A stretch of DNA of 64,000 nucleotides from Marasmius tenuissimus (taxonomy: Eukaryota; Basidiomycota; Agaricomycetes; Agaricales; Marasmiaceae): contig JAQOTA010000046.1 of NCBI GenBank assembly GCA_029532415.1, forward strand, positions 1,736,001 to 1,800,000, read 5' to 3'. Positions 23,501-33,501 of the stretch are shown in pieces (within the stretch, counting starts at the first letter, position 1; every line of letters starts with the position of its first letter). Both the position numbers and the translations under genes were made by a program. Below the pieces are notes generated by a model, which saw only the letters and a program-made list of their open reading frames with translations, was not told the origin of the DNA and searched no databases.

Positions 23501-25243
23501 GAGGATACAGGCTATGATCCCAAGCTCCGAATTATACCCCAGACCCAAAGCAAACCCCAGGCAGTTTTCCGCTTGGTAAGTAGTGTTGGACCCTCAGGTA
23601 GTACGATTCTTATAAGACAATTTTGCTAGGCAGGCGACTCATGCATTCTCGTGGAGGTTGGAGAAATGACGCTGGACTTTGTTGTACGGGCGCGTATACA
23701 CGCCTTCGAGGAGGAAGCGAGGAGGTTGGGCGTCAAAGGCATCAAACGGTTCTGTCCGTGTGTGAGGTCTACAATGGTGTGCATATCCCACACTCCGCTT
23801 CAAAGTTATCACTCACTCAATTCATACCCTAGGTTTACTTCGATCCATCGTGCATAGCTTCACTCAGAACATTGGTCGACGCCCTCGCGGATGCCTACAA
23901 TGCGACGCCAGATGATTACTCCCAGATGGTTTTCCCCGGTCGACGTATCACGCTACCGATTGTCTTGGATGACGGATGGAATAGGGAAGCAATCAGCAAG
24001 TACATGAAGACAATTCGAGATAAAGCAGTTTACCTTCCAAGTAATGTGGAGTACCTTGCTCGTAACAATGGCTTGAAGGACTCTGAAGACGCATTGAAGA
24101 AGCTCATATCGTCGGACTGGGTGGGTGTCTACTCGCATTCCACAACCTCGCTGACATCAAGTGTCTCCCCGGTAGCTCGTAATAGGAGTCGGATTCTACC
24201 TCGGCTTGCCTTTCATGGTGCCGGTACGTGACTTCTTTCGTTGGCCTGCCCATCGGACTAACTCTGTACTTCTAGATCGACCCGCGCTGCAGGCTGGTAG
24301 GACAAAAGATGAATCCTTCACGCACCTATACTCCCAGGGTGAGTTGCCTTCCAATGCCCAGTCCTCTATATAATCTGAGCCATGAGCACCAGGGAGCCAT
24401 TGGCATAGCAGGTGTAGTGGCCGCCATATACCCTGTCGAATCACCTGGCGGTTATCAGCTCTATGGGAGGACGCTCCCAGGTTGGAACACATGGTGTCAG
24501 GGTGAGGACTTTGGGTCCGATAGACCTTGGTTGTACGAGTCGTTCGATCAAGTTAGGTTCGAGGTGATCGATGGAGATTTGTATCCCGCAGTAGGTCTCT
24601 CTACTTTGTGAGATAAACCCTCTCTCTGAAGTGCCACTCAGCTTGAGCGGGAGTTTGATGCAGGGAGGTACAAGTTCAAGGTACGTGTTTTGCTGTCCCC
24701 ACTGGATATCCAGGTTGCTCACCTTTTTTCCAGATTGAGGACGTGAACTTCTCCGTCGAAGAATACCTCAATTTTGTCAAGCCTATACAAGCGCAGGTGG
24801 ATGAATTCAAAAAATCGCAGGCCAGGGCCGTCGTCGAGGTTAATCAGGAGGAGCAGACGTTGTTACAGGAATGGGTGACCTTGAAGGAGAAAGCCAATGC
24901 AGCGTCGACAACCCAGAAGTCGACTCCGTCTGGTACCGGTAAGTCGTTCTCAACTCACGGGGCATCGTTCAAGATGACTCAAAGCGTTTTCGTAGCCGGC
25001 ACCAGTACGATCACATCACCTCTCTCGGCGTCCATCTGGAAAATTAAGGTGGCGCCGGGGGATGAAATTCAGTCTGCTAACGATGTTTTGATCATCCTCG
25101 AAGCTATGAAGACCGAGATCCCGGTCAAAGCAGGTGCCAAGAATGTTGGAAAGAGAGTCGTAGGGTTTGGCTCTGGAGACGAGGAACGTATACGAGAAGG
25201 GGGGACGGTGGCCGCGGGAGAAATTCTCATTCTGTTGAGTTGA
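20584..25243 (+). CDS. Urea carboxylase-type enzyme: biotin carboxylase + AHS2 + AHS1 + biotinyl domain
   Basis: A biotin enzyme with the domain order of urea carboxylase but no amidase (allophanate hydrolase) domain. Biotin carboxylase comes first ([64 protein letters not shown]). AHS2/KipA/PxpC-like follows ([20 protein letters not shown]), then AHS1/KipI/PxpB-like ([48 protein letters not shown]). The biotinyl domain has [13 protein letters not shown], whose Lys is the biotin site. The total is about 1,200 residues. Start 20584 (MSTVEHLLL) is chosen because it lies just before the conserved domain; an in-frame ATG at 20512 is possible. No lesion is seen over some 18 exons. The LamB/YcsF neighbour suggests the substrate is a lactam or 5-oxoproline rather than only urea. 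Confidence 0.9.
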
Positions 25244-25259
25244 GTAATATGCAGCGACA

Positions 25260-25529
25260 TGCTGGTGAGTATATAGGAGCTCAGTGTATTGTATCAAACC
25301 CGTGAAACCCATGAAAATCGCTTGACCTATTCGGATGAACTACCGATAATCAACCCCCGCCTATTGACTCGGATGAAGTCCGTACTATAAGTTTGACATC
25401 ACCTTCATTACTGGCGAGTGCATGGCTGACTCGGAACGCGCCCGGGGCTTTCTGCGAGGAATTTTCGGTATATAAGAGGCCTTCAGTGAAAAGCAATCAA
25501 ACATATAGCACACTCACTTCTTTTCGAAG
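25260..25529 (+). promoter_or_regulatory. AKR copy 2 promoter, conserved with copy 1
   Basis: TATATAAG at 25469-25476 lies about 60 bp before the start codon. Upstream are CTCGGAACGCGCCCG, GGATGAAGTCCGTACT and TTCGGATGAACTACCGA, each matched in order in the promoter of AKR copy 1. The homology thus reaches over 200 bp upstream of the gene. Confidence 0.6.
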
Positions 25530-26886
25530 ATGACAACCCCCGAGACCAAGCAGCAAGTCTACTACCGCCGACTGGGATCGTCTGGCCTCAAAGTTTCGGT
25601 CCCCGTAGTTAGTCGCCACTGCTCCCTGTCTTGCCCCGAACTTGGACTCACGTATGTCCTCCAGCTGGGTGCACTAAGTTTCGGTAATCCAGAATGGCGG
25701 GTACGAAATGCTCACCAATTGATTGCCTGGGAAAACACTTAGAGGCCATGGCTCTCCGTCAGGACTGGGTTGCAGGCGAAGAGCAATCCCTAGCAGTTCT
25801 CAAAGCCGCCTGGGACCAAGGGATCAACACAGTCGATACCTCGAACAACTACTCCAATGGCGAATCAGAGAGAATTGTGGGAAAATTCTTGAAGAAAGTA
25901 AGCGTCTCCATCATACTCAATTGTCAAAGTGGCTGAACTTTTCGTTGTTCAGTACAACATCCCTCGTAATCAATTCATTATTGCCACGAAATGTTGGGGT
26001 CTCGTCTCTTCAGAACCGAAGGTCTTCACGGCCATTCAATCGCGTGAGTACCACAACCAACGAGAATACGTCAACCAAAGTGGCCTGTCTCGTGCTGCGA
26101 TATTCAACGCAGTGGAAGCATCACTGGAGAGGCTCCAGACGACCCACATCGACCTATATCAAATCCATCGATTCGACCCGGACGTCCCAGCCGAGGAGAC
26201 AATGAAAGCTCTGCATGACTTGGTACAAAGCGGCAAGGTCAGGTACATCGGAGCGAGTTCGATGCGGACGTGGCAGTTCGCTCACCTGAATGAGGTCGCG
26301 AGTAGGAATGGATGGACTCGGTTTGTGAGCATGCAGAATGAATACTCATTGCTGTACAGAGAGGAGGTACGTTGCGGTCTTCTTTGAGTGCGGCCTTTGC
26401 TTTGTGCTCATCAATGTATCCCTCTCCCCGATTGTAGGAACGTGAGATGCTCGCGTACTGCAAGTTCCACGGAATCGGAGTTATTTCTTATAGTCCCCTC
26501 AAGTCTGGCCTTCTTAGTCGTCCGTTTGAGGCTACGATGCCGCCGCGCTTGGAGTTTGTCAAAGGCACGATGTTTGAATACAAACTCACGAAGGCCGATG
26601 AGGCAATCATTGGACGACTGGAAGAAGTCGCCAACAAACGAGGGGTATCCATGTCGAAAGTAGCTTTGGCATGGCTCGCGCTTAAAGTGACTAGCCCGAT
26701 CATTGGGACGGCTTCACTGAAGAGGCTCGAGGAGAACATAGTCTCGGAGGACTTGGTGTTGACCGAGGAAGAAGCAAAGTATCTGGAAGAGCCGTACGTA
26801 ATTTTTCTTCTATGTTCCGCACGTTCGAGCTGATTAATCTTCAAACTCTCAGCTATGCTCCGAGACCCGTGCATGGACACCTTTGA
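25530..26886 (+). CDS. Aldo/keto reductase, copy 2
   Basis: Paralogue of 5670-7035 with the same exon structure. It starts [20 protein letters not shown]. The catalytic Asp and Tyr are in [10 protein letters not shown], Lys in ATKCWG and His in QIHRFD. The cofactor segment [15 protein letters not shown] is identical to copy 1. The final intron (GTACGTAATT to CTCTCAG) joins EEP to YAPRPVHGHL and gives the stop at 26886. Differences from copy 1 are concentrated in the substrate-side loop (FEATMPPRLEFVKGTMFEYK against [20 protein letters not shown]) and the C-terminus, so substrate choice may have diverged. It sits just after the urea-carboxylase gene. A link to lactam use is possible, but the copy-1 context argues for an independent role. 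Confidence 0.93.
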
Positions 26887-26991
26887 GAGTTGATATGACT
26901 CAGAATGTATGCAACAGCCTCGAATGATTATTCGGAAGACTTGAACTTGTGAAGGATCGGGGATCCAGAAGAATAAGAAATTGTCGATCCA

Positions 26992-27041
26992 CCACACGGT
27001 GCGAAAGGTACTCGGCGTTCGCCGAAAGTGGCAAGTATCAA
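26992..27041 (+). repeat. Conserved block with hairpin, downstream of AKR copy 2
   Basis: Plus-strand counterpart of 5515-5562, with the inverted repeat CGGCGTTCGCCG. It lies about 105 bp beyond the stop. Confidence 0.75.
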
Positions 27042-27359
27042 GTGGAGGACAGTCACACTCTCGCTCATTTATGAATCATGCACCCGATCTTACCATAAAA
27101 CTTACATGAGACGAGCGGCTTAGACCTCCACTGCCGGTATCAAACACGTTTCGCCACTCACGCCCGAGTTCCCCTTACTATTGAGTACGACTACCCTGCG
27201 TCCTAGTCTCCTGGGGTTGAAGGGTCGCCATGTCACCTTTCAATCTCATCCTTCAGGTCCGAAGCGTGGAGATTGTGAAGTGACCAGTATGATACACTAG
27301 ATTTACATGATAGGCTATTTCAAAGCAACAAGATTGTTCGATGTAATCGATGTCCATGT
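27042..27359. other. Intergenic, nothing seen
   Basis: No open frame or repeat worth naming. It contains the 3' ends of the convergent AKR copy 2 and CON-6 transcripts. Confidence 0.5.
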
Positions 27360-27975
27360 TTACAGAGCACCGCGCTCCCTCAAGTAAGACTCCGCATGAG
27401 CTTTGGCTTCTGCCGACACTCGGTCGTCTGGCGGGCGGATAATCAGTCTAGTGATCCCATGAATGAAAGAAGCGGATGTTACTCACTGTTTAATGCAGCC
27501 TTGTATCCAGCGAGAACACGCTTGTCGTGCTCGTCGAACTCAGCTTCAGTAGTTCCGGCATAATCAGTGACTCCGGCAGCATCTAGAACTTCCCGAGCAT
27601 GGTCTTTTGCAGCCTCCGATGTGTTGGGATCTGAGTTCGAAGATGAATGAGTGATCCCTGTTCCTCACGCGACGCGTCGCGTTACTCACTGCTCACAGTG
27701 GCCTTGTAACCACCTAGAAAAGTGCGACTTAAGCATGGTAATGCACAAGAAAGATAGATGAGACGCACCCAAGACACGGTTTTCGTGCTCGACGGACGTT
27801 CCGGTCATGTTGTCAAGTCGTTCCTGTGCGCTTTCTTTGGCCTCGTCAGAAACTCGCGGGTTGTTGATTGCAGCCTTGAGGCCTCGTTCGACATTAGCTT
27901 GGTGGTCTGGACGTATTCGGTGAGCCTCAATATTGGTTGTAAGAGCGATCAATCAATGGACCACTAACCAGACAT
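27360..27975 (-). CDS. CON-6 family stress/conidiation protein, copy A
   Basis: Small, hydrophilic protein of the conidiation-specific protein 6 family (Con-6 domain), associated in fungi with sporulation and stress; the biochemical role is unknown. Spliced from five exons into about 125 residues. The first exon is seven bases (ATGTCTG), then three repeats: GLKAAINNPRVSDEAKESAQ, a second with GYKATVS then a Ser-Glu-Ala-Ala-Lys helix, and a third with GYKAALN then RVSAEAKAHAESYL, ending RERGAL. The repeats are tied by ExENRVLGG and DEHDKRVLAG linkers. Copy B is at 57905-58462. Each copy neighbours a GH105-like gene. Confidence 0.9.
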
Positions 27976-28464
27976 TGTGAGGATGTGTAGAGGGTTTGGT
28001 AGATACCAGGTGAACGCGTTCTTAGAAGCTTTTTATGCTTTTCGCGTCTGGAGTGATGAAAGAATGACGTCAGGTCAAACGGGAAGAGTCTCTATAGAAA
28101 CACCTCTGTCATTGTGGTGAAGGCAGCTTCTCGCTCCACAACACGCTACTGAGGCAGTCCTTGGAACGGGTCGTGTTAGGTCGTGTTCCCAATGAAAAGG
28201 TCTTTCTGACTCACTTTTGTTGATTGCGTGCGAGGGAAAGAAGCCGCAAAGAAACCGTATGACAAGGTGCAGGCCTCCGCGCTGGCAGTAGTGATTGATT
28301 TGAATGATCATCTCCTCAATGGTCGTTTATGGTCAAGAATCTAGAGATGCATCACGAAAGTGAGCGATCGCCTGTAGTTCAAAGGAAATGTCAGCATTTC
28401 AATCCCAAAGGGAAGTGTTTGATCGAGGCATCTCATCTAACCTGATAGCGCGAATATAGAGTAG
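27976..28464. other. Intergenic, CON-6 promoter
   Basis: No further gene recognised. The first 200 bases upstream of the minus-strand CON-6 gene are the likely promoter. Confidence 0.45.
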
Positions 28465-28839
28465 TCATAGCCCACGAAGGGTGAGAGATGTCTGACTCTG
28501 AGGTTCCGCAAACGCTGGTCTATCGCAGTAGTACATAGCTTCAACGGGCAGGTCACCAGTTTCAACGTAGAAATAATGACCGTCCGGGAACTTCGTCTCC
28601 GCACGCTTAGATTCCGGATAGAAAGTAAGGCTTGAGTGCGGATGCCCTGGATATTGTCTTTTGAAAGCTACAGACCGAAGGAGCAGTGTGTGAGCATTGA
28701 AATGTACTACAGTTGGGGTGATACGTACCGCGATGGTGATAGCGACCCGAAGTCGAACGAATGTCAATGTATAAACCAAAGGGCGAGCTAAGCGATTCGA
28801 TTCGAGTCTCCTGCTTGCTCCCTTTTCTTTGCCTTTATA
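28465..28839 (-). CDS. Possible spliced hypothetical protein, 5' end not found
   Basis: On the minus strand, joining an exon ending ...RYHHRG at a GTACGTATC donor (near 28731) to the acceptor before AFKRQYPGHP removes an intron of about 60 bp. The result is a continuous frame: SPFGLYIDIRSTSGRYHHR, then AFKRQYPGHPHSSLTFYPES, KFPDGHYFYVETGDLPVEAM, and a stop after LTLRGL. The composition looks coding and the intron is standard for this genome. No in-frame start is visible before a stop near 28840, so an upstream exon or a pseudogene is required. I do not recognise the family. Confidence 0.35.
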   Translation of the reverse strand, partial: YKGKEKGASRRLESNRLARPLVYTLTFVRLRVAITIAVRITPTVVHFNAHTLLLRSVAFKRQYPGHPHSSLTFYPESKRAETKFPDGHYFYVETGDLPVEAMYYCDRPAFAEPQSQTSLTLRGL

Positions 28840-29680
28840 CATTGCAGGCTAGTCTACACACCATGGCTAGATCTCGAGCGAAAATGAAAGCTAGAACACC
28901 TCACCTGGTCAGATAGGTACCACTTTGTCTGTTTACGCGAGATTTGTACGTGAAAAAAGAGGTAGTAAGTAGTCGCATTCATGGCATGGGGCTCTCGTGT
29001 GTCTGGAGTGAGCAGACATCGTGTTAATGTTGAAAAACGCGTAAACACGCATGGATAATGGAGGTCAGTAAGAGGAGAATGGCCGTGGCGGTGTTGTTGT
29101 TTGGACACTACTTGCACGCGTTGTTTGTACACAAAGATAGCTTTCTTCGTTACAACCTCCTCCAAGTACCTTACTTAGTCGTCTTTCTGACACCTTCCTC
29201 TCGTTTTCCTCACATTTCCGCTTTCACCGGCCTGTTTTCAGTTCAAATGCTGCTTGGCATAGTCTAAGCTGCTATCTACATGGCCGATCATCATCATCAT
29301 CCTGCAGTGTCAGAGTTTGACACAAGCTTTACTGCTGGCCCTCTCTTTCTGTGGAGCTTTGGGAGGCTCGACCCTGTTCTGATGTCCCTGGAAGTGCGAC
29401 TGCCGCAGTGCCATCCATGGCTCAAGAAATAGCCTGGATCAGTTCAATTCGACAGTACTTGGCATCGTGATGTCTCAGCTTTCAATTCCATTCTCTGCAC
29501 GTTCAATCTGGCTCCGTGTATCGACCAGGGAAGGCTCAATGGAATTGCCATGTACCTAACGACTTATATCATTGGTATTTCCGAGCACAATCAGCAGCCG
29601 TGTCAGCATGGTATGCTTACCGCCGAGAAACTTGAAATCCCGATTCAATTAGTCTCACCCAGTTTATAAGTGACGCCAAA
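28840..29680. other. Intergenic before GH105 copy A
   Basis: Short frames only. A run of CAT triplets lies near 29290. The end of the region is the GH105 promoter, with TTTATAAG about 15 bp before its start codon. Confidence 0.4.
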
Positions 29681-31209
29681 ATGGTTTTTGCCTCCCAACG
29701 CCAGTCGCGTCTCGTCCTCTCTTTAATCTTGTCGCTCGTTCTCCTCTCGATGTTCCCTTCCGCTCTTTTGAAAGCTTCGGTTCTCCTCATGGGCCTCGTC
29801 CCTCAGGGAATCCTATCCGCTCCTGTCACCGACAAAACGGAGCTTCTCATATCTAAAGTGAAGGCTCGTCTCGCCGAAACGGAGTTGTTGAGGTACGTGG
29901 TGGACGATAGAAACTCTGGTGGCAACGCTTTGCTGACCAGAGCTACAGTTGGGAAGTTGGAACCTACACCCAAGCCCTTCTTGAACTCGACGCCCCCGAA
30001 TACTCTCCTCTCACCGCTACATCTCTACCTCTGCCAAAGGACGCTTCGCCTTCTATTCAACCGGTTCTCCAGATCGTTCGGGATGTCATCGCCCAACACC
30101 GGAACACCTCTATTGAAGGTCCTCAACCGATCATGCCTGACGGCGCTGCTGGGGATCCGGCGTCAATCGGGGCAGCAGTTCTATTAGCCGAGTGGACCAA
30201 GCAATCTGGGGACGATGTCCCTTATCTTCAGGTAGTTGAAGACCAAATCGACTATCTTTTCTCGGATGCTGTTCCGAAGACCTCCGACGGAGCGATTTCT
30301 CATCGAGTTGCTCAGCTCCAGCTTTGGTGAGTGCTCGAGGTGAAGACGTATCTGCGGAAGATATTGACACCTTGACTTTCTTAGGAATGACAACGTTTAT
30401 ATGGTTCCCCCTCTTTTCGCATACTACGGTGTTCAATACCAGAACGCTTCGATGATTGAAGCAGCGTATAACCAGATCGCGCTTTACCGCTCGTACTGTC
30501 AAGGTCTTCTCGATGGTGGTTTGTGGAAACACGTCGTGCTTGGAGGTAGCGAAACCCCTATCGATCTCAAGCATTGGGCAACTGGTGAGTGTCGTTCCCT
30601 TTTTACTGATTAGATACCGACAGACTCATATCTACAACCTCCACTAAGGTTTGGGCTGGGTTACTGCTGGAATGCTTCGCGTCTGGTCGATGGTCGAGAA
30701 GTCTCCTTTCGCAGGTCAATTTTCCTCAGAACAAGCCTTGCTCATTGAATGGACAAAAGAGATTCACCAAACCGCCTGGCCTTTCTTGGCAAGTTGATCT
30801 GCCTGTTTCAAGTCGCGGAAAGCTCACTTATCACTTTGGGGAACGTTTTATACAGCCCGAGACTAACGTGTTCAACAACTACGTCGACATCCCCGCTGGC
30901 CTTACCAACGACTCCTTCCCCGATGCCGCTTCTGGTGCCTTGTTAGCTGCTACTGCATACCGCCTTTCTATTCTTGTCGGTGACCACACATTCGTCCCGC
31001 AAGCTGAGACGATTCGCAAGACTCTGTTCACTCCCCTCGCTAATGGTACCTACACTCACTTCACTGAGGATGGTTGGTTGCAGCCTGTTGTCAACCCACA
31101 CTGGTACTCCGCCCCGGGTGAAAAAAGTGCTGAGGGTCAGTCGTTCGTGCTGATGATGCATGCTGCGCATCGGGATTGGGTCGCTAGTGGCTCGAACGGG
31201 GGATATTAA
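29681..31209 (+). CDS. GH105-like six-hairpin glycosidase, copy A
   Basis: Secreted (alpha/alpha)6-barrel protein of the type annotated as unsaturated rhamnogalacturonyl hydrolase-like (GH88/GH105 clan), expected to act on plant-wall or fungal-wall oligosaccharides. It has a long hydrophobic N-terminus, then VKARLAETELLRSWEVGTYT, PKTSDGAISHRV, WNDNVYMVPPLFAYYGVQ with the expected Asp, and LWKHVVLGG. The motif that is GNGW in copy B and in the family reads HWATGLGWVTAGMLRV here. It ends VNPHWYSAPGEKSAEGQSFV and a short tail. One intron, before PETNVFNNYV, has a GC donor (TTG|GCAAGT). The stop is 27 bp before the left end of a large inverted-repeat element. About 410 residues. The N-to-L change may reduce activity. 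Confidence 0.82.
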
Positions 31210-33031
31210 GAGGAGTATCGAGGAGTCTCTTCTGGGCACCAGCGAAACCAGGTCGACCTGCCCAGCGGCTGGTAAGGGCCGTCAGTCAGGACAAGGTTAG
31301 TCTAGGCTGCCGGCCCCCAGTCAAGAGTGTTGTTTTGCGCAAGGGGACTTCATATCATGGCAGATTGTCCGTAGCTTGTAATCGTTGTAAGTATGGTACC
31401 GGCTAATAAAGGTAACTCAGTATGATGGTGACTGACGAGTGGCTGAGCAGACGCACCAGACTGAGCGAGATGATCAGACACGGTCAGAACGACCCGTATG
31501 CTCAGAAGCCGTCAGAATAGCAATGATGTCAAGTTACCGTCAGATTTATTGGCATTGTCAGGTTGCGCCAGAATGACCGCCATGACCAGAGGCCGCGAGA
31601 ATGGTAATAAATGGTCGATGCGTAATCAGTCAATGGGCACTCTCAATTCTAGGGTCCCTCAATCTACAGATGTCATGCCAGTGGACCATGGGTGTAGAAA
31701 GATAGCATTGCCATAGTCGTAAAATACAATACACGTTGTCATAGTATGACAATACACAAGAGAAGGCAGGAGGCCCTATAGACGTGGAAGTTACGAGAGA
31801 TGCACAAAAGAACGTTAACAGCATTCTCGGTAGGGCTCGCATCACCAATGACCATACCCGCTGATTTGGTTCTCGGGCGAGCTTACAACCTGTCTCCCTG
31901 AGAACCTGAAGTTAGTATCAGTATGGATCAGAGAGCTAAGATAGCGACGACGAACCATAAATGAGGTTACTGAAGGTCTGACAAGGGGCACTGACAAAAG
32001 CACTAAGGAAGAGGGCGATCCTACGGCGCAAACCAAGCGCATATAGTCAGCTTATGGATCTGTAACCGAAGAAACAGCTCGAACATACCTGTTTCTTTGA
32101 TGCTAGCTGGCTAGGAATAGAGTGTTAAGGATAGCAGTGAGTGTGAGTGTACGAAGACGGCTCTTGCTGGCGCTATCGGGAGGTTCGGAATCGGAACTGG
32201 GAAGACATGGATTACTATTTCAGCGAATACAGGCGGAGTGCAGAGTAGGTCTTACCAATGGCCTACATTGAAGCTTGAGGTTGCGAGGTACGTTCGCAAG
32301 TGTCGTAAGACTAGAGGAGCCCACCCTGAAATGGGGGAGATGATGGTGGCGGGGAAGGAAGAGTGGGCGAAAATTCGAGGGCGAAGGGCGTTAGGTTTAT
32401 ATAGGTGGAAAGGTGGTCCGTGCGGCAATTGTGAAAGCGGTGAGCATCCAGCAACAATGACGTCGATGACGATTCATACGTCGCCAACGTTCTTCAAGAC
32501 CAAAACCGGCAGAGGGCTTGCGCCGTTGGCGAACTGGATGCCGAGTCCATCTTGAATCGACGAGGATACCGACCATTCATTCTCGGTGAGGACTTGTGCT
32601 TGCCGATTGTGCCATTCTTTAATGTTTTAGTTGACACAGAGCTATAGAAAGCTGTTATTAGAGTCCTTGTAGAAACTGCGTTTGGATCAGTACAATGATT
32701 GAGTCGAGCACACCTGTTCTGTGAATTTCATCATCCATCATCCATCCCACCGTCATCTCAACTCTAATCACTACCTGTGTGCTTGATTCATTCGCCACCC
32801 TATATCCAGGAATAGTCGACATGGATGATAGAATAATGGGCTGGCCATTGGAAAGCAATGGTAGTGATTGAGAGTCAAGAGCAGCAAGAGTCGTTGACGT
32901 GCCAATTGCGTGTGAATTAATCCGCCGGCGCCATTGATTTCAGTGCAAGCGCCGGGTGAACCATAACCCTAGGGCCTAAACACACCAGTGCTTAGGATTT
33001 GCTCAGGATTCTGCGTGCCAGCGACGACGTG

Positions 33032-33040
33032 GGTCACTCG
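33032..33040. repeat. Left target duplication of short Mutator-like element
   Basis: GGTCACTCG, exact copy at 33493-33501. Confidence 0.85.
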
Positions 33041-33492
33041 TAGTCCTGCGTTTCTGAGTTTAAATTTGGCTGGAACTGGTTTATGATCGAGTTTGCCTGT
33101 TTCGTTGACATGGGAAAGTTGTGAATAGTCATATAAGGAAAGCAATCGGGCCGTGCAAATTCTTCCTTCCCTTGTTATTTCGCGCTCTTCAACAAGTTGG
33201 CAATAATGAGCACCCAGTAAGTGGTAGTTCAACCAAACCAGCATTATCGCTGTAGAATCAAATGGACTCACTCGGTACAGTAATCTCAATCCATACTCAG
33301 CATTGACCAGAAAAATTCGCGGGTGGGAACAAAAATGCCCGATCACCTTCCTTATACGACTATTCTAAAATTCCCATGTCACCCAAAGAAGATGTCTCGA
33401 TCATAAACCAGTTTCAGCCAATTTTAAACTCAGAAACACAGGTCCTTCAATACATGCTTGTCATCGTCATTGAAGGACCGGTTACAGGTCTA
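33041..33492. mobile_element. Short Mutator-like element (452 bp), hairpin at right end only
   Basis: Flanked by an exact 9-bp duplication GGTCACTCG, the size made by Mutator transposases. The ends are inverted repeats over about 90 bp: inward from the left CGTTTCTGAGTTTAAATTTG and then CTGGTTTATGATCGAG, with the same read from the right. The right end has an extra insert between the terminal TAGACCTGT and the shared repeat: an 11-bp perfect stem (33441-33451 with 33469-33479) around a 17-nt loop. The left end goes straight from TAGTCCTG to the shared repeat. There is no coding capacity. It belongs with 54300-55282 by terminus, hairpin core and duplication size. Confidence 0.8.
33441..33479. 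repeat. Subterminal hairpin A
   Basis: Perfect 11-bp stem GGTCCTTCAAT / ATTGAAGGACC around the 17-nt loop ACATGCTTGTCATCGTC. The loop is related to those of hairpins B and C, but the inner stem is not. Confidence 0.9.
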
Positions 33493-33501
33493 GGTCACTC
33501 G
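33493..33501. repeat. Right target duplication of short Mutator-like element
   Basis: GGTCACTCG, exact copy of 33032-33040. Confidence 0.85.

Noticed and set aside
32985..33040. A decayed hairpin left of the short Mutator-like element (8 of 12 pairs, near 33006-33045)
   Set aside because: The exact 9-bp duplication GGTCACTCG places the element border at 33041, so this stretch is flanking DNA and the partial pairing is likely chance.
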